The position numbers and the translations under genes are program-made. This document shows, piece by piece, positions 1 through 11,197 of a stretch of DNA of 64,000 nt. The first letter of the stretch is position 1. The number at the start of each line of letters is the position of its first letter. The notes below the pieces were generated by a model. The model ran no database searches. It saw only the letters and a list, made by a program, of their open reading frames with translations, and was not told the DNA's origin. Source of the stretch: Lethocerus indicus (taxonomy: Eukaryota; Arthropoda; Insecta; Hemiptera; Belostomatidae); NCBI GenBank assembly GCA_019843655.1, contig JACDQD010000004.1:33247940-33311939 (forward strand), in the 5' to 3' direction.

Positions 1-155
1 TTCGAATAACAGAGTAGGATGTAGTTTTTGAGGCTCGAAAAGTGGGGGCCATTCGCCGAAAAGGCAAAAATAAATGATTTATTTTTAATTACACTGAGCT
101 GCGAATTAATATCGAATGGTTAGGTTTAGTGGTAGTTGAAATAGTAGTGACTTAC
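1..155 (-). other. start of intron 1 of the left-edge gene
   Basis: On the minus strand a consensus GTAAGT splice donor lies at 155-150, directly after the open frame of the exon at 156-1232. The bases to the left are AT-rich and hold no long frame continuing the protein, so they are read as the beginning of an intron whose acceptor lies outside the window. Confidence 0.7.
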
Positions 156-1232
156 TTGATCGCAGGCGTGGGAATATCTCATGAGAAGGGGGGCGACCAT
201 GCTTTCCGATTGTACGTCGAGCTCTTTCCTGAGCTGGGTGAACTGGAATAGAGCGTCCTTGTCGCACTCGACCCTCCTCTGGAGGATGGCCAGCAGGATG
301 GCCAACGACCTGTTGCTCATCGCCGGCTCGACCACGTTCAAAAGGGTCTTGTTCTTGATCAGCCTCTCTTGAATGTCGGCCTGCCTCAGGGAGAGCTGTC
401 GCTGGTGGGACGCCTGGACGGGGGCGTACCCCTTGGAGACGGTCTCTTTGCCCTTCCCCGACAGGCTCAACTCTTCAAGCTTCTGCAGCGCCGTCTTGTA
501 GGTCTCAACCAGCCTCTGGAATTCCACTTTGAGGGCGTCGTGCAGGTTGGAGAGGGACTCGTCGGTTGTGCCCACAAGGCCGTGCTGGCCCAAACCTTCC
601 ACCGCTTTGTCCAGACTGCGCCTCTTCACCTGTAGGGCCTTCTTCAGTTTGGGCTCGGACAGAACTATAACTTTGAGCAGTTTCCTGGCGCTTCCCAACC
701 ACCTGTCGGCGCTGCCGGTACCGCAGAACAGTTTCACCAACTGCATCAGCACGCTTTCCGGTCTCAGAGTCTTAACGCCGCAGTCAGACGAGAGGAAGAC
801 CTTGGCGTAGAGTGCCTCCAGTATGGAGACCGAATGGGGCATGGCCTCGATGAACAGATCTATGGGCAACTGTCCCAGGATCGTCTTGAAGGTCCCGTGG
901 CTGAGCCTGTTGACGAAATTGGCGGCCTCCCTGTACTGGGCGTTCTCGTAGAGGAGTATTATCCTCTTGACGGCGAAACGGGGGCTGACGTCGGCTATGG
1001 TCATCGAGCTGACCATCTCCGGGAAACCGTCGACCCAGTTGGAGTTCCTCCACTGCAGCTTCTGCAGGTTGAGCCCGTGGTGGCGGCTCCTCTCGGGCTT
1101 GATCCTCTCGCCGGGCCTCACCGGCTCCGAGGTGTAGGAGGTCCAAGTGGAGGAGGGGTCGGCCAACGGCGGAGGCGGAAGGGTCATCACCGCCCCCCGC
1201 CTTGAAGGGAATCCCTCGTAGTATCGGTTCAT
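156..1232 (-). CDS. first coding exon of an unidentified helical protein (partial gene)
   Basis: An open frame of exactly 359 codons starts at ATG 1232 and ends in phase 0 at a GTAAGT donor (155-150), after residues ACDQ; reading on meets a stop within nine codons, so the protein continues in another exon beyond the window. I do not recognise the family. Residues 1-45 are basic and proline-rich (TLPPPPLADPSS near residue 17). Residues about 48-200 look like packed amphipathic helices (for example VKRIILLYENAQYREAANFV and LPIDLFIEAM). About 225-260 is a charged helix with coiled-coil character (LKVEFQRLVETYKTALQKLE). No signal peptide, membrane segment or catalytic motif is visible. G/C-biased third positions and the clean junction, against a non-coding background, support a real gene. 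ATG at codon 16 is an alternative start. It could be an adaptor or scaffold protein, but no function is claimed. Confidence 0.75.
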
Positions 1233-1700
1233 CTCCTCTAACGATCACTAGGGTACATTACACTCGAACTGGATACTGTAGCGGCTGGATCGGACGTCGG
1301 ACATAATAAAAATATAACCGGTGTGTGCAGTAGCTGTGTACACTTGTCTATGCTGAGTAAACCGGATTGTTGGGGCTGTTACTTGCCTTGTACTCTGTCG
1401 GGGCAAGACTGGGTTCGCCGGTGGTGTGTCTCGGCCGGCTCCAACTCCAGTCTCCCTCCCTCCCTCCCTCCATCCATCCCTCCCTATCCCTCTCCACACT
1501 ACTCTCACTACCCCACCATCACTACCACTCACACCTGTTTACTTCTCACATATTTCCAACCGCCTCAATTTTATTCTCCACTGTAACATTGTCTAGCCCA
1601 CCCCCCCCCCTGAAATATTAATAATAAATAACGCTCTATACTGTAAGACACTATTACAATTCTATGTCCCCTCTATTTTTTATCCACTCGTAGGTTCGAT
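1233..1700 (-). promoter_or_regulatory. 5' flank (5' UTR/promoter) of the left-edge gene
   Basis: This stretch lies upstream of the minus-strand start codon at 1232. It holds a (CCCT/CCAT)n-rich tract at about 1448-1495 and a short C-run at about 1602-1611. No TATA box or known core element is convincing. Its regulatory role is inferred from position only. Confidence 0.35.
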
Positions 1701-3038
1701 CCGAATTAAAATTTATACACGCTTATCGATTCTTCGTATACCAAAGAATCGGGTGGAACATCCTTTCCATTGTTAATCCCGAAAAACCACAATAGCAAAA
1801 ATTAAACTTCCCGTTTCCTCTCGATCATTTTCACTCTGACTGTCGACTATAAAAGTCAAGGAATCAGTATTAAAGCTCCTGATATTACTGTCTCTAAATT
1901 AGGGACTTTTAATATTGTATGAAACTTGTGACAAGTAGTAGTGTGACCAGTAAAGAGCAACGAATTAATAGTGGGATTGTAACATTTATACTTGTTGGAT
2001 CGACAAGATCAGTATAGAATCGTGGTGATTGGAGACAGAAAACTCCAAAAGTTTTTGACGTTAGTTTAGTACTAAGGGCTAAAGTTTAACCGGACAATGC
2101 GGCGGAGATCATAGCGGCGTCCTGGGCCTAAGTGGGCTTTTTTTATTTAAAACTTTCACTAATCTGCCGCGACCTCCAAACGCTCTCTTCTCCCACCCTC
2201 TCTCACTCCCTCCGGGGGATGTCGAAGACGGCCGTTCCAATTCGCGCCGACCGAAGAAGTAGGATGTCCGGCGGCCGCTACAAAACCGGGATCCGCACCC
2301 GTTTCTTCCCGTTTCTTCCCGTTTCCCGACTTCTTCGCCGACCTCCCCGATTTCAATTTTTCGACTGCTAAATATTCGGAACGTCGACGGGGGCGGTCGA
2401 CATTGGACCGCCCCCGCCCCACCGACCGCCGTGACCTTGGCACAAATTTCAACCCTTTACGGCGCTGAAGAAGCTTTCTCTTCCTCGAACGTGCTTTCTG
2501 CTTCCGAGGCGCATTTTCTCTTTTCAAAAATTTGACCCTCACCGACATATTTTCATAGAGCCGAAGAGGCGTCGACCCGATACGGCCGATCCGCTTACAA
2601 AACTGTACAGGCATCTTATGATATTTCTCTTTATTATTATTCGATATTTATACCTACTGCAGGGTGCCACGAATCTAGAATTATTATTGAAAGATCCTGT
2701 TCTTCAGTATAAAAAAATTTAATCATCGTGCCTTATACTTTCTTCAAATAACGAGTACTCGCGACTATTTTGCTGCTGATTATAGTTCACGAGGGCTAGA
2801 GGATCATTTTCTTCCCCGTCACAAAATAATCTCTGCTGAATATGTCTTTGCGATAATTAAGGGGGTTTCAATTAAATTAAACATTAATCCTCCTAATTGA
2901 TTCCTGTCAGTAGATTTCCGTCATTAATATTGTTTGACGGCTGCCAACGAGGCATCCTGTCAGCACTACGGCCGTATACCCAGTATAGTGTTGATAATAT
3001 TTAGAAAACGTCGGTAGAAAAAAATAATTAGTTCGACG
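1700..3038. other. unannotated intergenic DNA with a CpG-rich patch
   Basis: I see no gene here. Positions about 2165-2560 are GC- and CpG-rich and give a low-complexity basic minus-strand frame that is not protein-like. The rest is AT-rich. Confidence 0.5.
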
Positions 3039-3039
3039 T

Positions 3040-3350
3040 AACCTGTTTTGTGGTCCGCGAGGCGTTGGAATACCGTAGATTTCGCGTGTTTCTGTCTCCT
3101 CTCGAAGATGGTTTCGGCCGCTCGCCATCTTCAGTAGCGCTGTGTCAGTCACTGTCGGCACTTCGGATGTTGTTTTGTGAATCCCCACAGTACGAGTGAA
3201 AGTGACAGTGGGCAGTGAGGATGCCACCCGAAAGACATCCAAAGTGCCGACAGTGACTGACACAGCGCTACTGAAGATGGCGAGCGGCCGAAACCCCGGT
3301 CTAGCAAAAGACCAAACCGGCGAGAGGAGACGGAAACACCACGAACCCGG
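3040..3350. mobile_element. palindromic repeat family PAL, copy 1
   Basis: Two arms of about 120 bases are reverse complements of each other. The left arm runs from ACCTGTTTTGTGG through CTCGCCATCTTCAGTAGCGC to CACTGTCGGCAC, and the right arm mirrors it from GTGCCGACAGTGACTGACAC to GAGACGGAAACACC. The loop holds CAGTGACAGTG-like simple sequence. The same arms recur about 17 times in the window. Confidence 0.85.
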
Positions 3351-3399
3351 ATAAAGCCCTGTTCTCTACCCTCTCGTTGAATGTCGTAAAAAAAACGAT

Positions 3400-4045
3400 C
3401 TCGCCGGTTCGGTCTTTTGCTAGACCGGTTTCGGCCGCTCGCCCCGTCTTCAGTAGCTGTGTCAGTCACTGTCTGTTACTTTGGATGTTTTTCAGGGGGG
3501 TATCCTCAACTGCACTGCCACTGTCAGTACAAGTGACACCTCGGTTCCACCATCTTCGTTTCGGTCTTCCTCCTCCATCATCTTCTTCGGTCTTCTTCTC
3601 TCCTCTTCTTCACATCGTATCCTTCTACACTTCATTTCGCGTATCTGCACTATTCTAGAGTTTCCTCCCAATAGGTTCTCAGCGTCGTCTTCAGTAGCCC
3701 CCAATCTTCTTACTCGGTTCCACCGACTTCGTTTCGGTCTTCCTCCTCCATCACCTTCTTCGGTCTTCTTCTCTCCTCTTCTTCACATCGTATCCTTCTA
3801 CACTTCATTTCGCGTATCTGCACTATTCTAGAGTTTCCTCCCAATAGGTTCTCAGCGTCGTCTTCAGTAGCCCCCAATCTTCTTACTCGGTTCCACCGAC
3901 TTCGTTTCGGTCTTCCTCCTCCATCACCTCCTTCGGTCTTCTTCTCTCCTCTTCTTCGCATCGTATCCTTCTACACTTCACTCGTTGGAAAAACATCCAA
4001 AGTGACTTAACGCCGCTACTGAAGACGGGGCGAGCGGCCGAAAAA
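3400..4045. mobile_element. PAL copy 2, loop expanded by a 173 bp tandem repeat
   Basis: The left arm begins near 3400 (CTCGCCGGTTCGGTCTTTTG) and the right arm lies at about 3990-4045 (ACATCCAAAGTGAC to GAGCGGCCGAAA). The loop is filled by a 173-base unit, so this copy is about twice the usual length. Confidence 0.8.
3543..3990. repeat. 173 bp tandem repeat, about 2.5 copies
   Basis: The phrase GGTTCCACC followed by CTTCGTTTCGGTCTTCCTCC starts at 3543, 3716 and 3889, giving a spacing of exactly 173 bases. The copies are nearly identical and pyrimidine-rich on the plus strand. The array sits in the loop of a palindromic element. Confidence 0.9.
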
Positions 4046-4788
4046 CTGCTCGGTCCGCCGTACCGGTCGGATACGATTTTTCAAATAACTATTTAAATTT
4101 AACGATTCGCGCGTCGATAATAGATTCAGCGAGCGGACATATAAATAGGGGCGTCCGGTCGAGATTTACATCACGGTTCGATATATAAATGTTTTTTGCC
4201 GGGGCTAGTTGAAGTTGATCGACCTTCGGGGCTATTGATGCTTATTTAATTGAACGTTTACTTACTTACAACTGGCCTATCACTCACGGATGATTGCCGG
4301 CCCAGAAATGGGCCGTTTATAAATCGACTTCGCAACTAAATAAATCGACTTATAGTATAATTTCCGCCGGCAAATAGATATCGTCTATTAGAGTGGGCGT
4401 TTTTTTAAATACAAGTCCGGTTTCAATTGCTTCCGTTACGCGTTAAACATGCGTAAATTGTACAAATAACGAACCCCGCAATGACTTAGTTGCCGGCCCG
4501 ATATTTTACGCCGCTTTGAACACAATCTCCTGATTATCTTTTCGGGGGCGTTTCGCTCCTCACTTTCCCGAAACAAAGCTTTCATTTCCCGAAATAATTA
4601 CATGTATTTGTGACTGAAGTGGGCCGGGATTCGGAACGAAAAATCGGATAAATTAGTTTCGACTAAATTCAACCAATAGACCATTTAGACAATCCGAAAC
4701 GACGTATTCGTGGAAAAAAATTTTCGTCGACGTACGCGTCAACGAAATCAGACTGTTGGAACGAATTGAATGCGTAATGTTGGCTGGA
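4046..4788. other. AT-rich intergenic DNA with one mariner-like terminus
   Basis: No gene is seen. At about 4470-4497, CCGCAATGACTTAGTTGCCGGCCCGA matches a mariner terminal repeat reading in from the right, shared with the element at 27340-27624. No partner terminus is clear, so this is probably a solo end or a decayed copy. Confidence 0.5.
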
Positions 4789-4789
4789 C

Positions 4790-4872
4790 GGTGACTGACA
4801 CAGTGCTACTGAAGATGGCGAGCGGCCGACAAACCCCGGTCTAGCGAAAGTGCCGAACCGCCAACCTACGGT
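4790..4872. mobile_element. PAL copy 3, right-arm fragment
   Basis: A single arm is present: GACTGACACAGTGCTACTGAAG, then GGCGAGCGGCCGACAAA and AACCTACGG. The partner arm is missing. Confidence 0.75.
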
Positions 4873-5720
4873 AAGGTAATTAATACTTCTTGCGCTTGAT
4901 CGTATAATTGGAGAAAAACCTGAAACACGTCCCACAAAATCAATCGATTAGTATCTGGGAAAAAAATGGTCGGCTAATCGTGTAGAAACTATATGTTTAT
5001 CGCTTGTACTAGACAATTTCTGATTAATTCTCTCGACCTAATTGCATACGAATAAGAACTTTTTTTTTATTTTATGAGAACAAGGATCATTTTAGTACCG
5101 CACTTATCTTTCCTTTTTTTTTACATTCGCGTATTACTATAATTGAGAAGAGAAAATGAAAGGTGTTTCGAAAGGACGTATATACGACAGAAGAAAAACT
5201 ATAAAAAAAAAACATTATTGGTACTTGAATATATACCTAAGTCAAATTATGGCAAATAGACTGTTCTTCGCACGAGTGAAAGCGGTGAAGTTAATGGGAA
5301 TCTTCCCACTGGGGGGTCTCGAAAATTCGGCAAAATTCTTCGGAGAAACGTCCGAATTGCCTTGAAAAGGTCTGTTTCTCCGGTCTATGACTAGACCGGT
5401 TTAGGTTTCCCGGAACGGCTTTCGGGCTGACACGATTTCTTGGATAGATCGCAATTGACGTTACGATGACGATAACAACAATTGGGTTTTCTATGGTTTG
5501 GGCCCAATCACGGTCTACAAATTTCTGACCATCACAACTATGAACTGACCCGTCTACTTTGATACCGTCCCAATAGAGACCGTTAAACGTCTCTAAACCC
5601 GGACCGAACGATCTAGCGTGAGCTGGACAGGTTTTCAGCTGCAGGACGTCCGCAGTAGCAGTCTAGAGATCGGTCCAATGAGAAGTTTTGCGCGCCCCGC
5701 CAAAAAAAATAATCTTAAAC
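4873..5720. other. AT-rich intergenic DNA with a small PAL fragment
   Basis: No coding signal is seen. Around 5366-5420, GTCTGTTTCTCCGGTC and CTAGACCGGTTTAGG recall the PAL arm in degenerate form. Confidence 0.4.
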
Positions 5721-5721
5721 C

Positions 5722-5938
5722 AATACCGTAGGTTTGCGGCTAGACCGGTTTCGGGGCCGCTCGCCATCTTCAGTAGCGGCGTTAGTCACTGCTGCCACAG
5801 TGCAAGTGGCAGTGGGCAGTGAGGATGCCCCCGAAAAACATCCAAAGTGCCGACGGTGACTGACAAAGCGCTACTGAAGACGGCGAGCGGCCCCGAAACC
5901 GCCGTCTAGCCGGAGACCGAAACACCACAAACCTACGA
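5722..5938. mobile_element. PAL copy 4
   Basis: This is a compact palindrome from AATACCGTAGGTTTGCGG to CCACAAACCTACG, with complementary CGCTCGCCATCTTCAGTAGC and GCTACTGAAGACGGCGAGCG arms around a short CAAGTGGCAGTGGGCAGTGAGG loop. It lacks the longer ACCTGTTTTGTGG extension. Confidence 0.8.
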
Positions 5939-6439
5939 ATCAAGATTGATGCCGTGTTGACGACGAGCTCGATTCGAACACACAACTGTGAGACGCCTAT
6001 TTGAATTGGGAAACTCGGAAAATATTGTTTAACACTATTTTAAACGCTAGTTACGGTATTTTTTCGAGCCGGTCGGTTTGCCTCAGTCCAATTAGCTTAT
6101 CGAGGAGCGGATTTAGCGTTCTTGACGACCCCCATTGTTCTACGCCCCGAGCTCTCCTCCACCCCCCCACCCCCACAGCGCAATCCTCGCAATTTCGCAC
6201 TAGCTCGGGGTTTTTTTTGTTCGTTTTAATTCGAGAGATTAGCTTTGTAGGTGGGTGCCATCCCCTTCCTCCAACCCCCACCCAACCCCCAATAATACGT
6301 TATACGGCTTTCACGTTTGAACGCTCCCCAATCGCCGAGAGCAATAATTCGAATTTTACACAAGTGTACATGTGAAAAGAAACGCGGAAAATAATATATT
6401 TTAAGGGGCAAAAAATTACGAAAAAAATTGAAAACGAAA

Positions 6440-6858
6440 CGCGGTGTTTCCGTCTCCTCTCGCCGGTTCGGTCTTTTGCTAGGCGGGTTTCGGCCGCTCG
6501 CCCCATCTTCAGTAGCGCTGTGATAGTCACTGTCACTTGTTGAGTTTGCCAATTGTATACGCATGTATCTTGTCATTGCGTACCTTTTTTTACTGTCGTA
6601 AATAATTATAATTTTTATAGGAATTATAGAAACAAATTCTATATCGTTGTAAGTACAATATTTGTTCCAACCCCCTCAGGGGGGGTCTGGGGGGGGCGCT
6701 AGTTTGGCGGTGCAAGTGCACAGTGTACAAGTAACAGTGCAAGTGACAGTGGGCGGTGAGGATGCCCGAAAAACATCAAAGTGCTACTGAAGATGGCGAG
6801 CGGCCGACAAAACCGGTCTAGCGAAAGGACAAACCGGCGAGAGGAGACAGAAACAGTA
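6440..6858. mobile_element. PAL copy 5, with an AT-rich loop
   Basis: The left arm (GTGTTTCCGTCTCCTCTCGCC to CACTGTCACTTG) spans about 6447-6540 and the right arm (CAAGTGACAGTGGGC to GAGGAGACAGAAACA) spans about 6730-6856. Between them is about 190 bases of mostly AT-rich sequence. An 8-base CGAAAAAA lies outside each end but is too simple to be called a target duplication. Confidence 0.75.
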
Positions 6859-7444
6859 TGTCGAAAAAAGCGTCTATTTAGGGTATGAGAACTTGAAGAA
6901 AGTGAATAAATTCAACGCTAAATAAAACACAAAGTTGGATATACAAAGGAAATACAGTACATACACACTGTAAAAATGCAGATAAAAATGCACAGTAAAA
7001 AACAGATACAATCGGACAGTTTTTACTGGATTGAAAGCAGCGCGGTATGTACTTGGAGGTGACCCATAGAGTGATATGTTGGATTGTTGGACGGTCTCGG
7101 ATTGGCGGAGTTCGGTGCCCCTAACAGATCACCGGTTTCTTCAGCGGAGGTACAACAATATGAAAAAAGGAAATCGGGAATCAGTTAGACGGCCGAACGA
7201 CATGTGCCCCCGGTTTAGTCACGCAGTCGTCCCGTTCAAAACGCACGAAATCGACGCCATAAGCCGCTCTGTGTCTTTGAATTTGGTAAAAGACGCTCCT
7301 TTTTTCAACCCGACTGGAAATAAAAAGGAAAACGGCCTTCGAATACTGTACAGTAAACGTAACATCTTCGGAAGTCCGTCAAACGTCTATCCAACTTAAA
7401 ACTTAGCATTATACGAAACATTATTTTTTTGCGAATGCAGTTGC
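6859..7444. other. intergenic DNA, nothing recognised
   Basis: A plus-strand frame of 107 codons at 7076-7399 shows no family resemblance and is most likely chance. The rest is AT-rich without repeats that I could place. Confidence 0.4.
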
Positions 7445-7875
7445 TGGTGGTTGGGACGAGGAGAAGGGCGGGTGTGGAACTTCTAGGGAAACCGGAGGTT
7501 CGGCGACTTCGTCGATTGCCGTGGTATGTTGAGGTCATGGTGGATTGCGTGGTCAGAAACATACCCGGGGGCGGGGAGCATTAAGGATGGTGCAGGACTT
7601 TGACTGGAATCTCTGGATGTGAGCGATGTCTCGGTGGAACCCAGCATAGCTCTAGTGTCGGTTTGAGTATCGCTTTATACATTGTCAGTTTGTTACTTGA
7701 GGCCAATTTCGATGTCCTTTTTAGTGATGGCCTTAAGAGTTCAAATTTTCTGTTTAAGTCGTTTCTTTTGAGGCGTTTTTTGGGGGGGATTCCACGCGAT
7801 TAGTTTGTCCAGTTGGAGCAAACGCTCTAAAGCGGCGTTCTTCAAAACTGGAACCCTCGTGTTCCGTCGGGAACA
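7445..7875 (-). mobile_element. Jockey-like LINE 3' fragment A (ORF2 C-terminal region)
   Basis: Read on the minus strand, the segment carries degenerate pieces of the region after the reverse transcriptase domain of Jockey-type LINEs. It is collinear with fragment B at 10260-10800, where the protein matches are clearer (NRKFELLRPSLKRTSKLA and NKLTMYKAILK). It has stops and shifts, so it is dead. Its upstream part lies in a block duplicated at 10.5-11.06 kb. Confidence 0.65.
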
Positions 7876-8152
7876 TCTCTGGGGATTCCGCGAATTAAAT
7901 ATGAATTATTTGAAAATTAACGAGAAACTTCTTGTGCGGGCTACCAATTAGTTTGCAGCAATAATTTTATGTTAAAAAAAAACGCTTAGAAATTGAAACT
8001 TAGCGTCGACAATATTGCGATCTCATCGATGCGGCATTTATTTTGAATGATGTATTATTAATTTCTTCACTGGTGGACAATGTGGACGGGTTTCGTACCT
8101 CAGGAATTTTAACGGTTTATTAATTGTTTTTCGATTTTTCTGCTTGGAATGT
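7571..8152. repeat. local duplication, copy 1 (partner 10502-11058)
   Basis: From GGGGAGCATTAAGGATGGTG to TTTCTGCTTGGAATGTG the two blocks are nearly identical over about 560 bases, with a few small indels such as TAGCTCTAGTGTCGG present only here. The block joins LINE 3' coding to AT-rich non-coding sequence, so the chimera was copied as a unit. Confidence 0.85.
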
Positions 8153-9140
8153 GTGTGTGGGGGAGCATTAAGGGCCTATTGACTGGAATCTCTGGACGCG
8201 GGATACACAAGACCAGATTTATTTTTCGCTAACCGACTTCGGGTGGGATTGTTTTATGCTCCGTTTGAAGAACCTCGATTAGTAGGGGGTTGACCCCTAC
8301 AACATTTGCCGAATTAGGCCGATTTTATGTATGAAAACCATTAACACGAAGCTCACGTGGTATTCCAAGTAGGAATTTTCGATAAGCGAACGGAGAAGGA
8401 AGAAAACAAAAAATAAAAAAGGATTATTAAGGGTGATTCTTTTGCTGGTACCGCAGAAGCTAATTTTTTTTTTCGATAATTTTGGACGGGGCGTGAGGTG
8501 GGGGGGGGTGCATCGGATAAGCCGGACGGTAGGAGGAAAGGAAAACAAAAGGCGGAGGACATGAAAGGAGTCTCCGGATGAGCGTGCGGACGGTCGATGG
8601 CGTGTCAACGGACTCCGGAGGCGTTCACCTCGGGTATGTTAACAGAGGACGGGGACAATTACGGGAGTCCCCCCCCCAGTACAATGGTCACGGAGACAAG
8701 GGGGTTAGGGGGGAGGGGGGAGGTCCTCTTGGTAAACCCATTGTTTACCTCCTCCTCAATTTCGGTACACGGCCGGTAACGAGGCGGTATTGTCCCCGAC
8801 CGCCCCCCCCGCCCCCGGTCGATTTTAATTCTGTCCCGGTGATAGAGGGCCCTACTATATAGACCTTTCACGGTCGGCGATATTATACCGGCCCCGGGTA
8901 TTGTCCGAGCGCTGGGCATAGGCCCCGTCCCAGACACGGATTATTACGCCCAGCACCGAGCCCCCTCCCTCCCCTTGTTCTAGAAGAGCCGCGAAATTGG
9001 ACATCCTTAACAGTGCCCGGCAATGAAAGGCCGGGTCGAGATTGGACACTGTCCGGCAATTAATTAACAATGGCCAATACTAAGCCAATACCAGCTTTCA
9101 TAAGTAAGACAAGTTCACGTGGGTATGTACTGAAACGTAC
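8153..9140. other. intergenic DNA with G-runs and a small LINE scrap
   Basis: At about 8163-8200, GAGCATTAAGG with GACTGGAATCTCTGGACGC is a short LINE scrap. The stretch 8655-8990 contains several G and C runs. No gene is seen; frames at 8578-8937 are low complexity. Confidence 0.4.
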
Positions 9141-9144
9141 TCTT

Positions 9145-9400
9145 CTGTAACAGTCTGACAATATACAAACCGATACTCAAACCGACATGGACGTACGGTA
9201 TATAGCCATGCTGGGTTTCCAGACATTTCCTTCGCAACATCCTTAATACTCCCACCCCCCGGTATGCTTTCTAAACGGACATGTTTCCACCGCGACCTCT
9301 CAACATACCCCGACAGACCACCAAAAGTTCCACCTTTCTCCTCGTCCTAATCCACTCGTTCAGTCCCTTTCCTCTCCTACCCGTCCACCGTCCCATTAAT
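9145..9400 (+). mobile_element. Jockey-like LINE 3' fragment D
   Basis: On the plus strand, 9153-9216 translates to LTIYKPILKPTWTYGI, then a stop and PCW. This corresponds to the NKLTMYKAILKPTWTYGIELWG-type motif found after the reverse transcriptase domain in Jockey LINEs. The following TTCTCCTCGTCCTAATCCAC is shared with fragments B and E. It is a 5'-truncated relic. Confidence 0.7.
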
Positions 9401-10255
9401 GACGACAATTCGGATAGATTAAAAGAATTAACGCTCTAGAAGAGCGTGTGAAATTGGACATCCTTAAACGGCTGAAATTAGAGTTTTTCCAGTCGCCGTG
9501 ACCAGTAATCACAATAACGAAACTTCCCAAGGAAAGGTCAATTGCGAAAACGTTGTTCCGAGACGCTGACACCTTCCTTACTTTCGCAGGGGCAATGTCG
9601 CCGCCGTTTTTCAAAAATTTTTCCGAAAATTTTCAACCCGTCCACATTCTCAATTCGGTCCACAGCTTTCTGTCGCCGCGTCGTCTTGTCGTGACGAAAA
9701 ACCGGTAACGAAATTTAACGCCGTGAGAGAAGTGACACGGCGGCGAATTGAAAAGTGGATTTCGCACGGGCTTACGACACACGCTTAATTGAGTCGGAAA
9801 GTCGCGGGGAAAAGTAAATTAGACGGCGCAATACCTACCCCACCCCGCTTTTATCCCCTCTGTCTTTTAATCGGTTTCCACTCGTTCCCAATTGAAATCA
9901 GTCCTTTCCCTTCCCCCCACCCCCGTGTCCCTTTCCAAGTCTGTTACTTTATCCAAATTAGCCAACCGGCTGCTTGAAGTGGAAGGCCGCATTTCCTCAC
10001 GTCTTCTCCGTTCCACACAGCCGACCATCAGATTTTACGCCGGAACTCCGGCGTTCCGGTTCCGTGTTGTCAACGTCTTTTCCAATCCTTTTACTCCTCC
10101 CCCCTAATAACGAACACATCCTTTCGTCGCCTCCAATTTCTACTTCTGTTCGAAATTTCGGCTTCGTTATTCTGCCCGGACGTAATTTTTTTACAGGCTC
10201 TTTTTTTTCAATTTTGCACAATCAACATTTACAGTTATAGGTGGTACAATTGGTA
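9401..10255. other. intergenic DNA, nothing recognised
   Basis: The composition is mixed, with a C-rich patch near 9907-9925. Overlapping short frames on both strands have no protein-like character. Confidence 0.4.
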
Positions 10256-10259
10256 CGTG

Positions 10260-10800
10260 GATATTTTTCAATTGAACCACCCGATGATGGCGCTTTTGAC
10301 ACGATTCAACTTCAGTCGGAGGCGTTTAAGCCGTCCTGGTGGGGATAACGAAAAGGGACCGAACGAGTGGATTAGGACGAGGAGAATGGCGGGAGGTGGA
10401 ACTTCGGGGGGAAACCGAGATTTTGCGACTTTCGGTATGTCCGAGAGGTCATGTTGGATTGTCTGGTTAGAAACATACCCGGGGGGCGGCGGGGGCGGGG
10501 GGGGGAGCATTAAGGATGGTGCAGGACTTTTGACCGGAATCTCTGGATGCGAGCGATGTCTCGGTGGAACCCAGCAGTTTGAGTATCGCTTTATACATTG
10601 TCAGTTTATTACTTGAGGCCAATTTCGATGTCCTTTTTAGTGACGGCCTTAAGAGTTCAAATTTTCTGTTTAAGTCGTTTCTTTTGAGGCGTTTCCACGC
10701 GATTAGTTTGTCCAGTTGGAGCAAACGCTCTAAAGCGGCGTTCTTCAAAACTGGAACCCTCCATGTTCCGTCGGGAACATCTCTGGGGGATTCCGCGAAT
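10260..10800 (-). mobile_element. Jockey-like LINE 3' fragment B, best-preserved copy
   Basis: The minus-strand frame at 10748-10467 reads KRLKRNDLNRKFELLRPSL, then NKLTMYKAILK, LLGSTETSLASRD and QKSCTILNAPP. This is the thumb or connector region of Jockey-clade ORF2, interrupted by a deletion. A second frame continues with YVSNQTIQHDLSDIPKVAK. Stops, a frame change and a poly-proline (C-run) expansion at 10480-10505 show that it is inactive. Confidence 0.75.
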
Positions 10801-11058
10801 TAAATATGAATTATTTGAAAATTAACGAGAAGCTTCTTGTGCGGGCTACCAATTAGTTTGCAGCACTAATTTTATGTTAAAAAAAAACGCTTAGAAATTG
10901 AAACTTAGCGTCGACAATATTGCGATAATCGATGCGGCATTTATTTTGAACGATGTACTATTAATTTCTTCACTGGTGGACAATGCGGACGGGTTTCGTA
11001 CCTCAGGAATTTTAACGGTTTATTAATTGTTTTTCGATTTTTCTGCTTGGAATGTGAA
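10502..11058. repeat. local duplication, copy 2 (partner 7571-8152)
   Basis: This is the second copy of the ~560-base chimeric block. Both copies end at the same TTTCTGCTTGGAATGTG, after which the flanks diverge completely. They lie in direct orientation about 2.9 kb apart. Confidence 0.85.
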
Positions 11059-11161
11059 GAATCACCGCCTAGATAAGGCTATTTCCTGGACGGGCGGTTC
11101 CAGGAACCCCGTGAAGTGAGAAACGCCTCCTCGTACACAATGTCCACATTGTCCCTTCCCA

Positions 11162-11197
<36 letters not shown>

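Noticed and set aside
1690..1702. GGTTCGATCC resembling a tRNA B box
   Set aside because: No A box at the right distance and no cloverleaf or acceptor stem can be formed.
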